Of a DNA stretch of 46,532 nucleotides, positions 1 through 7,415 are shown one piece after another. The translations under genes and the position numbers were made by a program. Location of the stretch: the IMG/VR virus record IMGVR_UViG_3300017786_000017, positions 1 through 46,532 of that record; one strand, given 5' to 3'. The first letter of the stretch is position 1. Every line of letters starts with the position of its first letter. The DNA comes from a virus. Below the pieces are notes generated by a model that was not told the DNA's origin, searched no databases, and was given only the letters and a program-made list of their open reading frames with translations.

Positions 1-194
1 ATATCAGCAATATAACCACCCATACTAGAGCCTATAATTAAATCAGGCATACATAAAGTATAAATGAATTCATCTAAATCTAATGTTTCATAATCCATAG
101 CAGGAGCATAAACCATACCTTTTTCAGCAAGGAAAGACACTTTTGTACCCCCTGATTCACTTTCTAAACCGTGTAAATATACTATTTTTTTCAT
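1..194 (-). CDS. YqiA-like alpha/beta-hydrolase esterase, N-terminal part (runs off the window)
   Basis: The first ~64 residues are present; the rest lies beyond base 1. The start MKKIVYLHGLES gives the strand and HG oxyanion-type motif seen at the start of small esterases of the YqiA/UPF0227 family. A nucleophile elbow follows (GSSMGGY, GxSxG type) preceded by PDLIIG, as in that family. Such enzymes hydrolyse short ester or thioester bonds. A role in the phage is unknown; deacylating host surface glycans or lipids is one possibility. The start ATG at 194 is 3 bases downstream of the stop of the preceding small gene, so the two are probably co-transcribed. The catalytic Asp and His would lie outside the window, so activity cannot be judged. 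Confidence 0.72.
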   Translation of the reverse strand, partial: MKKIVYLHGLESESGGTKVSFLAEKGMVYAPAMDYETLDLDEFIYTLCMPDLIIGSSMGGYIAD

Positions 195-197
195 TGC

Positions 198-458
198 TTA
201 TATCTCTATTTTGTTAACTGGGATTTTATATGTTGATCTAACATTAAATAAGTTATAGTCATATAATGAAATATACTTTTTGGTAATTTTTTCAACATTC
301 ATACCTGCACCTAAAAAACTACTTGCATCACGAACTGAATAATGTTTTTTTTCATCTGAGTAAGAATAACAACAAAATTCAAATTTTTTATCCTTATAGT
401 TAAATTTGAAACTTTCTCCGTCATTTAAATTTTTGATTTTTTTACTTAAAATTGACAT
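198..458 (-). CDS. Small hypothetical protein (86 aa)
   Basis: I do not recognise this protein. It is rich in Lys, Tyr, Ser and Phe, has no obvious membrane segment or signal peptide, and its middle (about residues 15-45) alternates charged and aromatic residues as in a short beta-sheet domain. A VRDASSFLGAG stretch could be a turn or ligand loop, but I cannot assign it. It sits between a PD-(D/E)XK nuclease gene and the esterase gene, on the same strand, with a 3-base gap to the latter. The coding call rests on the open frame, tight spacing and strand agreement. Confidence 0.6.
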   Translation of the reverse strand: MSILSKKIKNLNDGESFKFNYKDKKFEFCCYSYSDEKKHYSVRDASSFLGAGMNVEKITKKYISLYDYNLFNVRSTYKIPVNKIEI

Positions 459-522
459 AACCTTTATTTTTAATCATTAATACGTGGTAAATATACGAAC
501 GGTCTCCTGGGTAGCCAAATTT

Positions 523-1302
523 TTACACGGTTCTCTTTACTACAGTTTCAAATTTTTGTGTTGCAGGTTTATGTTTAGGGTTTTCTAGATCAAATAATTT
601 TTTAACAGATCTAAATATATCTAAGTTTTCTTCTTGGGTACGAGGTGATTCATATATCTCCCAATTTTTGCCTTTTAAACGTTTACCAGCTTTATCCGCT
701 CCTCTAGATTTAGATTTTAACCATAATACACCTACTCTATCTACTTTCATGCCATAACATTCCTCATAGCACTGAGCATATACTGCTCCTTGTAAATCAT
801 AAGTGGTTTGGAGATGATTACTAGTTTTGAAATCAATTACCCAACGTTCCATCTTACCATCTATTTCGATTTCACATACTAAATCACAAGTACCTGCTAC
901 TTGTAGTACATCTGAAAATAGTGATACTTCTGTTTCAACTAATGTTGGTTTATATGTTTCCCAAAAATCAACAAAACGTAAGAACATTTGCCAAACATGA
1001 GGTGCCATTCTAGGATGACCACTATCATTTAAATATTTTAATTCTTTACCTTCAAAATATTCTTCAATCATTTCATGGACTTGTGTTCCTTCTTCTGCTG
1101 CTTTTTTAACAATCCATTCAGCACTATATCCTACTTTTTTAAGCCAATCTTCAAAATATTTACCTTTAGGATAAGCATTTAAAACATATGTAATAGAAGG
1201 ATAAAATTCTCCATTACGTCTATAATAACGTGAATCTGGGAGGGTGATTTGTTTGTGATCATCTGAGATCTCTAGTATTCTATTGTATGATTTTTTAATC
1301 AT
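523..1302 (-). CDS. PD-(D/E)XK nuclease, RecB/Cas4-like exonuclease family
   Basis: A 259-aa protein with the ordered motifs of the PD-(D/E)XK superfamily: a helical start with GTQVHEMIEEY (His76), ETEV (Glu124), GTCDLV (Asp140), the catalytic VIDFKTS (Asp157 and Lys159), and a following Q-x3-YAQCYEE helix. These match the arrangement in RecB-type exonucleases, where the acidic residues bind metal and the Lys activates water. In T4-like and related phages such single-domain nucleases act in recombination or host DNA breakdown. The start overlaps the end of the primase gene by 4 bases (ATGA), which points to translational coupling and a replication or recombination role. The C-terminal 50 residues are basic and may contact DNA. 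Confidence 0.8.
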   Translation of the reverse strand: MIKKSYNRILEISDDHKQITLPDSRYYRRNGEFYPSITYVLNAYPKGKYFEDWLKKVGYSAEWIVKKAAEEGTQVHEMIEEYFEGKELKYLNDSGHPRMAPHVWQMFLRFVDFWETYKPTLVETEVSLFSDVLQVAGTCDLVCEIEIDGKMERWVIDFKTSNHLQTTYDLQGAVYAQCYEECYGMKVDRVGVLWLKSKSRGADKAGKRLKGKNWEIYESPRTQEENLDIFRSVKKLFDLENPKHKPATQKFETVVKRTV

Positions 1303-2228
1303 AAAGCTAGTTTTCTTTCCATTAAATCATAGTAGGTCAATGGAAATGTATTTTGTATTAATTTGGTGAAATTCTTAAAACCCATTTCACTTGGATCCTT
1401 ATCTTGTAAATCAACAAGATAGACTTCTTTACCTTCTGCCATTAAATTTTCGCAAAAACGTAAAGCTTGTTTCATAGCATCCCTATCTAATGCTATGTAA
1501 ATTTTATCTACTAATGAAGTAACTATTTTTTTCATTAAGCTACTTTGAATGTTTTTTCCTAATAATGGTATTGCATTCCGTTTAATAGCAATAGCATCAA
1601 ATAATCCTTCACATATTACAATTGGTATATTCCAATTAATTAAATGTTCATTTGGAATTATATCTCTACTTGCTGAAGGGTTGCGATATTTTACATAGGG
1701 TTCTTTTTCAAAAGATCGAGCTGTAAAGTAATTTAGTCTGCCATCTTTATCATAAGTGGGGATAATAATCATATTAGCGTATAGTCCTTTATCACAATAT
1801 CCTATATTATATTTTACAATATCATGTGAATTAACGTTTCTACGCTTTAAATACGCTAAAGCATGTCGTGCTTTTATATCTGAAGTTTTGTTATCAATTA
1901 GACTAATATATTCATTTGGTAGTGATACACTGTTAATAACTTGTGTCTCCTTTATAGATTTAGATGTTTTAACTAGAGATTTAAGCTCAGTAAACTTTCC
2001 TGCTTCTACTTTAAGTTGTTTGAATAGATTGTAAATAGTAGTACCTCGCATATTGCAAGCCCAACAGTGCCAAGGATTTTTTCCTTCACGGTTTTCTGTC
2101 AGGTTAACTTCAAGTTTAGGTTTATGGTGATGACAAAATGGACAATGGTATGCATAGTTGTTCCTAGCAGTTGCCTTGCCTGATCCTAATACAGAATTAA
2201 CTAATGTAACTAATAACTGGTTTACCAT
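1299..2228 (-). CDS. DNA primase, zinc-ribbon plus Toprim (T4 gp61-like)
   Basis: A 309-aa protein. Its N-terminal zinc ribbon has CPFC at 29-32 and CWAC at 55-58, as in bacterial and phage primases that recognise the priming site. A linker leads to the catalytic core: an RRNVNSHDIVKYNIGYC segment typical of DnaG-like proteins, then a Toprim domain with VICEGLFDA (Glu207) and ALDRDA (Asp248 and Asp250), the metal-binding residues. It would make RNA primers for lagging-strand synthesis with the phage helicase, which is not in this window. Length is close to that of T4 gp61 (about 340 aa). It is coupled to the nuclease downstream by a 4-base overlap. The Shine-Dalgarno site is weak or absent, as elsewhere in the window. 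Confidence 0.87.
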   Translation of the reverse strand: MVNQLLVTLVNSVLGSGKATARNNYAYHCPFCHHHKPKLEVNLTENREGKNPWHCWACNMRGTTIYNLFKQLKVEAGKFTELKSLVKTSKSIKETQVINSVSLPNEYISLIDNKTSDIKARHALAYLKRRNVNSHDIVKYNIGYCDKGLYANMIIIPTYDKDGRLNYFTARSFEKEPYVKYRNPSASRDIIPNEHLINWNIPIVICEGLFDAIAIKRNAIPLLGKNIQSSLMKKIVTSLVDKIYIALDRDAMKQALRFCENLMAEGKEVYLVDLQDKDPSEMGFKNFTKLIQNTFPLTYYDLMERKLAL

Positions 2229-2246
2229 AAATGGTAATGTACAAAA

Positions 2247-2729
2247 TTATATTGTATCCGACACGAAATCTTCAAATTCAATGTCTTTTAAGTCTCTTGT
2301 AAAAAATTTACCTAAAATATTATCGTTAAAGAATTTATCTGGTTTTTCTAATACCTGATATATCATTTGGTATTTTATTTCAAAGTAAGTTAATGATTTT
2401 TTATCAGGGCACATTTTCAAAATAGTGCGCTCAAATTCATCTTTTTTACCTTCTAAAAGTAGTTGTTTGATATCTGATTGGGAACCATAATATGTTTTCC
2501 AATCTGATTCTTTAACTACTAATTTATATGTGGGGCGACGGCCAACTACACCTTGTAGTTTTTCCAATTCTCGCTTTCCAATTTTTTGTTTTTTGTTATG
2601 AAATAAGACTTTTTTCCCAATGTAAGATTTTCCAGTGGGTTTATGTGTAACTATGTAAACAAAACCGAATGTTTTTTCTGGAAATTGAGTGATGTCGCCT
2701 ATTTTATGTGTTTGATAGGTCCAACTCAT
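2247..2729 (-). CDS. GIY-YIG-type endonuclease-like protein
   Basis: A 160-aa protein starting with a GIY-YIG half-motif pair: FGFVYIV at about residues 22-28 and KSYIGKK at 34-40. The spacing is that of GIY-YIG nucleases. It is followed by a conserved-looking ESDWKTYYGSQSDIKQLL segment and a C-terminal YFEIKYQMIYQVLE helix that may supply the catalytic Glu. Similar stand-alone proteins occur in many T4-like phages, where some are homing (Seg-type) endonucleases and others may process DNA branches. I see no intron or flanking duplication, so homing is not shown. A late-promoter-like element lies 19 bases upstream of the start, and the primase gene follows 18 bases downstream, so they may share a transcript. 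Confidence 0.68.
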   Translation of the reverse strand: MSWTYQTHKIGDITQFPEKTFGFVYIVTHKPTGKSYIGKKVLFHNKKQKIGKRELEKLQGVVGRRPTYKLVVKESDWKTYYGSQSDIKQLLLEGKKDEFERTILKMCPDKKSLTYFEIKYQMIYQVLEKPDKFFNDNILGKFFTRDLKDIEFEDFVSDTI

Positions 2730-2748
2730 ATGTAATTTTTAAAGTTGT

Positions 2749-2758
2749 TTATAAATAT
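2749..2758 (-). promoter_or_regulatory. Late-promoter-like element upstream of the GIY-YIG gene
   Basis: The coding strand reads ATATTTATAA, ending 19 bases before the start at 2729. It is one of nine exact copies found before genes in this window. It would separate the nuclease/primase group from the sulfation cassette upstream. The promoter role is inferred from position and recurrence. Confidence 0.5.
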
Positions 2759-2761
2759 GGG

Positions 2762-2968
2762 TTATTTTTTTAAACCATATTTAGTAAATTTATACCAAGC
2801 CCTTTCGTGTAGAAAATAAAGCACCATTTTGGAGATAACTTCTACCCCCCCTATAGCTAACCCTGCTCCCCAAGAACCCGTTATAAGTCCTGAAATAATT
2901 ACTGTATCTATTGTTCCTATTATTCTCCATGAAATTGTTTTTGCAATATGTCGTTTATAACTTACCAT
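2762..2968 (-). CDS. DUF2061-family small membrane protein
   Basis: A 68-aa protein matching the compact DUF2061 pattern: KTISWRIIGTIDT at the start, a hydrophobic segment with Gly-rich turns (about residues 17-45), IEV/VEV-type centre (GGVEVISKM) and YFLHERAWYKF at the end. Two short membrane helices are likely. The family function is unknown; from memory, members often sit near sulfate-assimilation genes in bacteria, which would fit this location. It is the last gene of the sulfation cassette, and its start overlaps the end of the HxGH nucleotidyltransferase gene by 14 bases. A role in membrane docking or transport for the cassette is possible but not shown. Confidence 0.72.
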   Translation of the reverse strand: MVSYKRHIAKTISWRIIGTIDTVIISGLITGSWGAGLAIGGVEVISKMVLYFLHERAWYKFTKYGLKK

Positions 2969-3305
2969 CTTTTCTCATTTCAGTTCTGATTTTAGTTGCT
3001 GATATATCTTTTATATCTTTTGGGGGTATGTGTTCTATAACATCATATCCTACACCCCTTCCATAATTTATTGATTCAATATCAGGTATTTTAATAATTT
3101 TAATTTTACCTTCATTAAGTAAATCTTTTAATTCTTTAGATAAATTTAACATTACTTCATCAGCAGTCCAAGGTTGTTTTTCATTTGGTTCTACATCTCT
3201 AATACAAACTAATATGTTTTTGCCTTCATTTAAACGCTGGTCTATTAACCAACGGTGGCCTGGGTGCCAGGGTTGCCAGCGTCCAATAAACATGCTATAT
3301 TTCAT
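2955..3305 (-). CDS. HxGH nucleotidyltransferase (NMN/cytidylyl-transferase-like)
   Basis: A short 116-aa protein of the HxGH nucleotidylyltransferase superfamily. GRWQPWHPGH (residues 8-17) is the nucleotide-binding loop, and ISATKIRTEMR (101-111) is the second signature seen in NMN and pantetheine-phosphate adenylyltransferases. It lacks the QxRN-type motif expected of a true ATP sulfurylase, so an APS-forming role is not supported by motifs even though it is next to an APS kinase gene. The substrate is unknown: a sugar phosphate, polyol phosphate or nicotinamide mononucleotide would all fit. Overlaps of 11 bases with the APS kinase gene and 14 with the DUF2061 gene show tight coupling, so its product may feed the same glycan chemistry. 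Confidence 0.75.
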   Translation of the reverse strand: MKYSMFIGRWQPWHPGHRWLIDQRLNEGKNILVCIRDVEPNEKQPWTADEVMLNLSKELKDLLNEGKIKIIKIPDIESINYGRGVGYDVIEHIPPKDIKDISATKIRTEMRKDGKL

Positions 3306-3759
3306 CTAATATCCTTTTTAATGATTCTTCAGGTGTATCGTTTGTAGTATCAATATTAATAAAATTTTCTTGAGGACCAATATATGCAATTGCTTTCCAA
3401 TGATCACGTTCTCTTGCCTCTGATGTATGGACATAAATTTCTTTTATATTGCTACCTAACAGTGTTTTAAAATCTTCTCTTTGATCTAAATAAGGTGCTA
3501 CTAAAGATACTATAACATCTTCTCCTTGGTTATGTAGATAATGAGCAATACGTTGTGCTGTTCCTACATTTTCAACTCTACCTTTAATAGAGTAATCTTT
3601 ATTTGAGAATAATTCTCTCATATCATCCCCATCTATGCGATAAACTTTATATCTTTTATTTGGGTCCTTTTCATTAACCTTAGATTCTAAATAATCTTTT
3701 AATAAATTAGCTAAAATTGTTTTTCCAGCTGCAGGTTGACCCGTAAACCAATATATCAT
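3295..3759 (-). CDS. cysC: Adenylylsulfate (APS) kinase-like enzyme
   Basis: A 154-aa P-loop kinase. Walker A is GQPAAGKT (residues 7-14). The APS-kinase signature RIDGDDMREL follows near residue 42, then a GRVENVGTAQRIAHYL helix equivalent to the substrate-binding R-x-EN-x-R region, and SLVAPYLDQRE, matching the SPY-type loop of CysC. APS kinase phosphorylates adenosine 5'-phosphosulfate with ATP to make PAPS, the sulfate donor for sulfotransferases, two of which are encoded just upstream. It is shorter than bacterial CysC (about 200 aa), mainly at the C-terminus. APS would have to come from the host. A related small P-loop kinase of other specificity is the main alternative. It overlaps both neighbours (4 and 11 bases). 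Confidence 0.8.
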   Translation of the reverse strand: MIYWFTGQPAAGKTILANLLKDYLESKVNEKDPNKRYKVYRIDGDDMRELFSNKDYSIKGRVENVGTAQRIAHYLHNQGEDVIVSLVAPYLDQREDFKTLLGSNIKEIYVHTSEARERDHWKAIAYIGPQENFINIDTTNDTPEESLKRILDEI

Positions 3760-4514
3760 ACTTTTAAATTTTTAATACCATCCCAATTAGTTTTTTCGGG
3801 AGATAAATGTATGCAATAAGAATCTAAACTTATTATTTGATAAAATATTTTAGAAAATATCCAATCATCATGTCCTGCGTTTTTAGACATAGAAGGATAA
3901 ACATGGTGTAAATCGGGGTATGCTTTATAAAGTGATGGAAGATGAAACAATTGAAAATAACCATATCCTTTAAACTTTTGAATTATGTTTTTAGTTTGGT
4001 TAAAATACTGTTGTGGTACAAAATATTCAAAATCTTCTTCTTCATCTACATTTACTCTACCCATTGTGTATAGATTTAAAGCTTCAAATTCTTGGTCAAC
4101 AAATTCTTCATAGTACCTATAATACCCTGTTCTTTCCATATGATCGGTATCTATACATTTTAATTTTCTTAAACCTATAACTTTTACTCTTTTTGTTTCT
4201 TCATCTATAGGGAAAGTATCCCCAAAATTATCAGGAAGTAAAACATCAGCATCTATATGACAGTACCATTCTTTATCATATCCTATATAATCAAAAGCTT
4301 CATTGATAGCTTCTCCTTTTGAAAATTCTCGATTGTAAAGATTTTTAGATATAATATACTCTAAATTATTTTCTTTGCAAAGTTGGATAGTATCAGTATC
4401 TTCTTCAGTAGTTATAATAATCCACCTTTTAAAAAATCTTTTATTAGGAATACAATATTTAAATAAATGTGCATAATTTACACATACAGTAATAGCATTT
4501 ATATCTATATTCAT
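3756..4514 (-). CDS. GT-A-type glycosyltransferase
   Basis: A 252-aa soluble protein with the GT-A pattern: an N-terminal Rossmann-like start (AITVCVNYAHLF), an IIITTEEDTDT strand and loop, then WYCHIDADVLLP (about residues 83-94) with the DxD metal/nucleotide-sugar motif (Asp88 and Asp90). A late NAGHDDWIF motif near 213-221 supplies acidic residues, as in many galactosyl- or GalNAc-type transferases. It would transfer a sugar from a nucleotide-sugar donor; donor and acceptor are unknown. Its stop overlaps the start of the APS kinase gene by 4 bases, and a sulfotransferase gene ends 13 bases upstream. The context suggests it builds the glycan that the sulfotransferases modify. Confidence 0.72.
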   Translation of the reverse strand: MNIDINAITVCVNYAHLFKYCIPNKRFFKRWIIITTEEDTDTIQLCKENNLEYIISKNLYNREFSKGEAINEAFDYIGYDKEWYCHIDADVLLPDNFGDTFPIDEETKRVKVIGLRKLKCIDTDHMERTGYYRYYEEFVDQEFEALNLYTMGRVNVDEEEDFEYFVPQQYFNQTKNIIQKFKGYGYFQLFHLPSLYKAYPDLHHVYPSMSKNAGHDDWIFSKIFYQIISLDSYCIHLSPEKTNWDGIKNLKV

Positions 4515-4527
4515 AGTTATATTTATT

Positions 4528-5337
4528 TTAATATGTGTTCCATATTGAATAATCTAAATTTGGATATAGTTCTTTTAAATTATCAACATCAGATTTAAAA
4601 TATTCTTTTAACCAAGCTACTGTATTATCATTTATAGAATCTGAATAGGTAGATACAAAGCTTTTTTTAAATCCGGGATCTTTTTCAAGATTATCCGCAC
4701 CTAAAAATGTAAATATTTTATTATATTCCTCCAAAGGATTATTTGCAATTTGTTCTTGTAATCCTACGTAAACATTACTTTTACCAAAAGTATTAATATA
4801 ATTTTTTAAGGTACCAGAGTACAGGCTTCTTTTTAATAAAGTATTTAATGTAGGGGAATTTTTAGTAGAATTTTTAAAATCTAAACCATAAAATCTAGTT
4901 CCCCAACTTGGGTTTTGTTTTTGTATCATATTCCAATGACTAAAAGCTCTAGTAATAGGATCTCTTAATAAAACAATAATTTTTAAATTAGGAAAACATT
5001 CATACATTCTTTTAGTACCAACTAAAGGATTGTCATGAAAATAATTAGGTGATGATTCTCCTCTATATTGTTTACCTATCGGAAAGTACTTAGTATAAAA
5101 GTCTAATCCTTTTTCATAATTTTTATCTATGTTAAAAAAATCAAGTTCTTTGCTACTTTCTTCTCCTAATCCACCTTCTAATTGAGTAATATCTATACTG
5201 TGGAATGCATTTATTTTTCGTTTCCAATATCCTGTTACACAATAAACATTATCATGTTTATTCAAATTTAATGCAGCAGCAGAAGTGCTTCCCTTCATAA
5301 CTCCTACTATTAAAAATGTTGGAAAATTTGATCTCAT
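4528..5337 (-). CDS. PAPS-dependent sulfotransferase (Sulfotransfer_1-like)
   Basis: A 269-aa protein. The 5'-phosphosulfate-binding loop is FLIVGVMKGSTS near residues 8-19, with Lys15 as the expected catalytic or sulfate-binding residue. ESSPNYFHDN (about 94-103) follows. The 3'-phosphate-binding motif is VLLRDPITRAFSHWNM (about 122-137), with Arg125, Arg130 and Ser133. This is the layout of carbohydrate sulfotransferases such as the heparan-sulfate type. It would move sulfate from PAPS to a hydroxyl or amine, probably on a sugar. Length is normal for the family. It overlaps the second sulfotransferase gene by 4 bases (ATGA) and lies in the same unit as the APS kinase that would make its donor. 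Confidence 0.85.
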   Translation of the reverse strand: MRSNFPTFLIVGVMKGSTSAAALNLNKHDNVYCVTGYWKRKINAFHSIDITQLEGGLGEESSKELDFFNIDKNYEKGLDFYTKYFPIGKQYRGESSPNYFHDNPLVGTKRMYECFPNLKIIVLLRDPITRAFSHWNMIQKQNPSWGTRFYGLDFKNSTKNSPTLNTLLKRSLYSGTLKNYINTFGKSNVYVGLQEQIANNPLEEYNKIFTFLGADNLEKDPGFKKSFVSTYSDSINDNTVAWLKEYFKSDVDNLKELYPNLDYSIWNTY

Positions 5338-6152
5338 AGACTGTAGTTAAAGTATTCATAAAACCATGGATAAGTGTTAACTATGTTCTGTGATAGTTGT
5401 TGACCTAAATATTCATTGTATGATTCGGGAACAGGTTTGACTTCTTTACGAATTGTATGATCGCCAAATATACCATGTACTGTATCATCTTCTTGGGTTA
5501 ACTGTTCTACATTATTAAAATCGTGTTGATATCTTTCAATTCCAAAAAAATCGTATACTTTATCTAATTCTATTTGAGGATTAGAAGTTAGATCTTCAAA
5601 TTTGATAAATAAAATATTTTTATCTATACCTTCATCTATTATCTGTTTTAATCTTTCAACAGCTATACCAATTGGAGGAGTTTGTGCCCAATGGTCAACT
5701 CTTTTAGCAGTTGTAGTAGCTTTCATTTCTGCCCAGTTAACTATTCCTGCATCTTTATCTTGATTCTTTCTAAAGTTTTTCTCCATAGATGCATAGACAG
5801 ATCTTAGATCTCTAACCATACAAACTATTTTTGGGTCCGGATAGAAAGAATTTAAAAAGTTATAATGTATACCCCATCCTCTAGATTTATCTATTACGTA
5901 TTTCTTATCTGTAATACCATTAAAAAACCCTTCTACTCCTTGACGGCAAAAATTAAGCCATCCTTTTTTCATTAGTTCAGGATCTTGAGCTTGAAAAGCG
6001 TTATCAGAAGTATAGTTTTTACGAGCAGCAAATAATAATTCTAAAACACCAGAAGTAGGTGTTACATAAAAATCAGGATTTTGTCCTAATATATTTTGAA
6101 GCAGTGTACTACCTGCTCGAGGTAGTGAAGATTGAAAGAATATTTTTTCCAT
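5334..6152 (-). CDS. Second PAPS-dependent sulfotransferase
   Basis: A 272-aa sulfotransferase distinct from its neighbour. The 5'-phosphosulfate loop is SLPRAGSTLLQNIL (about 9-22), of the LPRSGSTLL type, and the 3'-phosphate motif is VCMVRDLRSVYASMEK (about 110-125). A later FIKFEDLTSNPQIELDKVYDFFG segment matches the C-terminal part of Sulfotransfer_1/3 proteins. The different loop sequence (PRAGS rather than MKGS) suggests a different acceptor from the first enzyme, not a recent duplicate. It overlaps the downstream sulfotransferase by 4 bases and the upstream GT9-like gene by 1 base, so all three are probably co-translated. Confidence 0.85.
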   Translation of the reverse strand: MEKIFFQSSLPRAGSTLLQNILGQNPDFYVTPTSGVLELLFAARKNYTSDNAFQAQDPELMKKGWLNFCRQGVEGFFNGITDKKYVIDKSRGWGIHYNFLNSFYPDPKIVCMVRDLRSVYASMEKNFRKNQDKDAGIVNWAEMKATTTAKRVDHWAQTPPIGIAVERLKQIIDEGIDKNILFIKFEDLTSNPQIELDKVYDFFGIERYQHDFNNVEQLTQEDDTVHGIFGDHTIRKEVKPVPESYNEYLGQQLSQNIVNTYPWFYEYFNYSL

Positions 6153-7027
6153 TACTGTTTATTTATCGACTCTACAATTTTATTTACATCAAATACTTCT
6201 CTTAAATCATTATAAGGGATAGAAGAAATATCTTGTGCTAAATTAAAGGGTTGGTAAACAGAACGTTCAAGTTGGGGATCTTTTGTAAAAGGATTAGCTT
6301 GAATATTATTATGTAATTTATAACCAAACATTTTAGGTTTTGTTGTTACCCAACATACAGTTGATTTTACACCCATAGCTGCTGCTAAATGTTGACCAAA
6401 TGAATCTATTAACAAACTTTTTTTAGATAATTGTAATAATATAGCTATACTTCTAAAACCATCTAAGGCATGTAATGTATCTGGGTATTTATATTGGTCT
6501 TCTCTTTTAATGTGGACTATGGTATAATCTTCCTTGTAATGTTGGATTATCTCGTTAACTGCGGGTTCTGGGATGTCTCGTGTCCACGAATAATTAAAAC
6601 CTTGACCCATTGGTCCTCCGTTTGGTTGGATCGCCATAATAGGTTTTTCAGTTTGGTAAAAGGGTTTAAAATATTCTATTTCAGGTTGGGTAAGATAAAG
6701 TTCTGGTTGTTCATTGTTATAATTTAAACCATATATTTTACACCAAGTTCTAAATAAATGTTCTTTTTCGGTTAAAAAAGAAGTGTGGCGATAAGGATCT
6801 TCTATAAAAATTTTGCAATCTTGATCTTTAACATATTTTAAATATGCTCCTCCCATTTCCTCAACCCTAAAACATTCGTTGATGTGGGGATTATTTAAAA
6901 ATACATCAGGATAAGCTGTAACAACTATGATGTGAGAGTTTTTATAACGTTTTCTTAAAACTTTAGTCATGGCAGTTGCCATGATAGATTTTCCTAGACC
7001 TCCGTCTATTTGAAAGATTATATTCAT
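6152..7027 (-). CDS. GT9-like (heptosyltransferase-fold) glycosyltransferase
   Basis: A 291-aa GT-B-like protein. The N-terminus (MNIIFQIDGGLGKSIMATA) has the Gly-rich start of ADP-heptose:LPS heptosyltransferases (GT9). The second half has MAIQPNGGP (about 135-143), the family's phosphate-binding region, a YTIVHIKRED strand, and LLIDSFGQHLAAAMGVKSTVCW (about 205-226), close to the GT9 C-terminal DSGpxHLAaAlG pattern with Phe replacing the usual Gly/Pro. It would transfer a sugar, perhaps to a lipopolysaccharide or virion glycan. It is the first gene of the sulfation/glycosylation block. The 46-base gap upstream holds no recognisable promoter, so it is probably read from the element at 7406-7415. 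Confidence 0.72.
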   Translation of the reverse strand: MNIIFQIDGGLGKSIMATAMTKVLRKRYKNSHIIVVTAYPDVFLNNPHINECFRVEEMGGAYLKYVKDQDCKIFIEDPYRHTSFLTEKEHLFRTWCKIYGLNYNNEQPELYLTQPEIEYFKPFYQTEKPIMAIQPNGGPMGQGFNYSWTRDIPEPAVNEIIQHYKEDYTIVHIKREDQYKYPDTLHALDGFRSIAILLQLSKKSLLIDSFGQHLAAAMGVKSTVCWVTTKPKMFGYKLHNNIQANPFTKDPQLERSVYQPFNLAQDISSIPYNDLREVFDVNKIVESINKQ

Positions 7028-7073
7028 AACTTTATTTAATTAAAACCAATATACAAAAATAGGTTAACTATTC

Positions 7074-7388
7074 CTAGTTATCCCAAGGTCTACCATTTGC
7101 TTCTGTAATAGCAGCTTTTGCCGTAAGTGAAGCAGCAATAGAAGAAGAATTTTCAACTTCAATTGGAGTAGTATCAATCGATCCTGTTACCCATGATAAT
7201 ACAATTCCTTCAGTAAGATCAGCGTATTCTACAAAACTAGGATCACTAGGTGATCCAGTAATAGATAAGTCACCAATTTTTCTAGTGCTAGACCCAGATA
7301 ATTCTGATTCACAAGCATAAGTAATTTCTGTTACTACCCCATCAGCGATAGTTCTTTTAAGATCGTAAATTTTCCAAATATGATTCAT
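7074..7388 (-). CDS. Small phage protein, possible structural or accessory (104 aa)
   Basis: A 104-aa protein starting MNHIWKIYDLKRT. A longer frame begins at 7442, but I chose the ATG at 7388: the longer start would overlap the next gene and would place the conserved ATATTTATAA element inside the coding region instead of 17 bases upstream. The sequence has an N-terminal beta-rich part (YDLKRTIADGVVTEITYACE), a Ser/Gly-rich centre (GDLSITGSPSD) and a C-terminal AAKAAITEANGRPWDN-like tail. Similar small proteins are common in marine phages (I recall a DUF7936-type family, uncertain), with no known function. It probably leads the transcript that continues into the glycosylation/sulfation cassette. 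Confidence 0.65.
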   Translation of the reverse strand: MNHIWKIYDLKRTIADGVVTEITYACESELSGSSTRKIGDLSITGSPSDPSFVEYADLTEGIVLSWVTGSIDTTPIEVENSSSIAASLTAKAAITEANGRPWDN

Positions 7389-7405
7389 TGTATAAATTTT
7401 GTTTA

Positions 7406-7415
7406 TTATAAATAT
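7406..7415 (-). promoter_or_regulatory. Late-promoter-like element before the glycan/sulfation unit
   Basis: An exact ATATTTATAA on the coding strand, 17 bases upstream of the start at 7388. It overlaps the stop codon of the upstream gene. No other copy lies between here and 2758, so it may drive the whole block from 7388 to 2762. Confidence 0.55.

Noticed and set aside
2955-3305. ATP sulfurylase identity for the HxGH protein
   Set aside because: It is only 116 aa and has the ISATKIR signature of NMN/pantetheine-type transferases, without the QxRN-type motif of sulfurylases.
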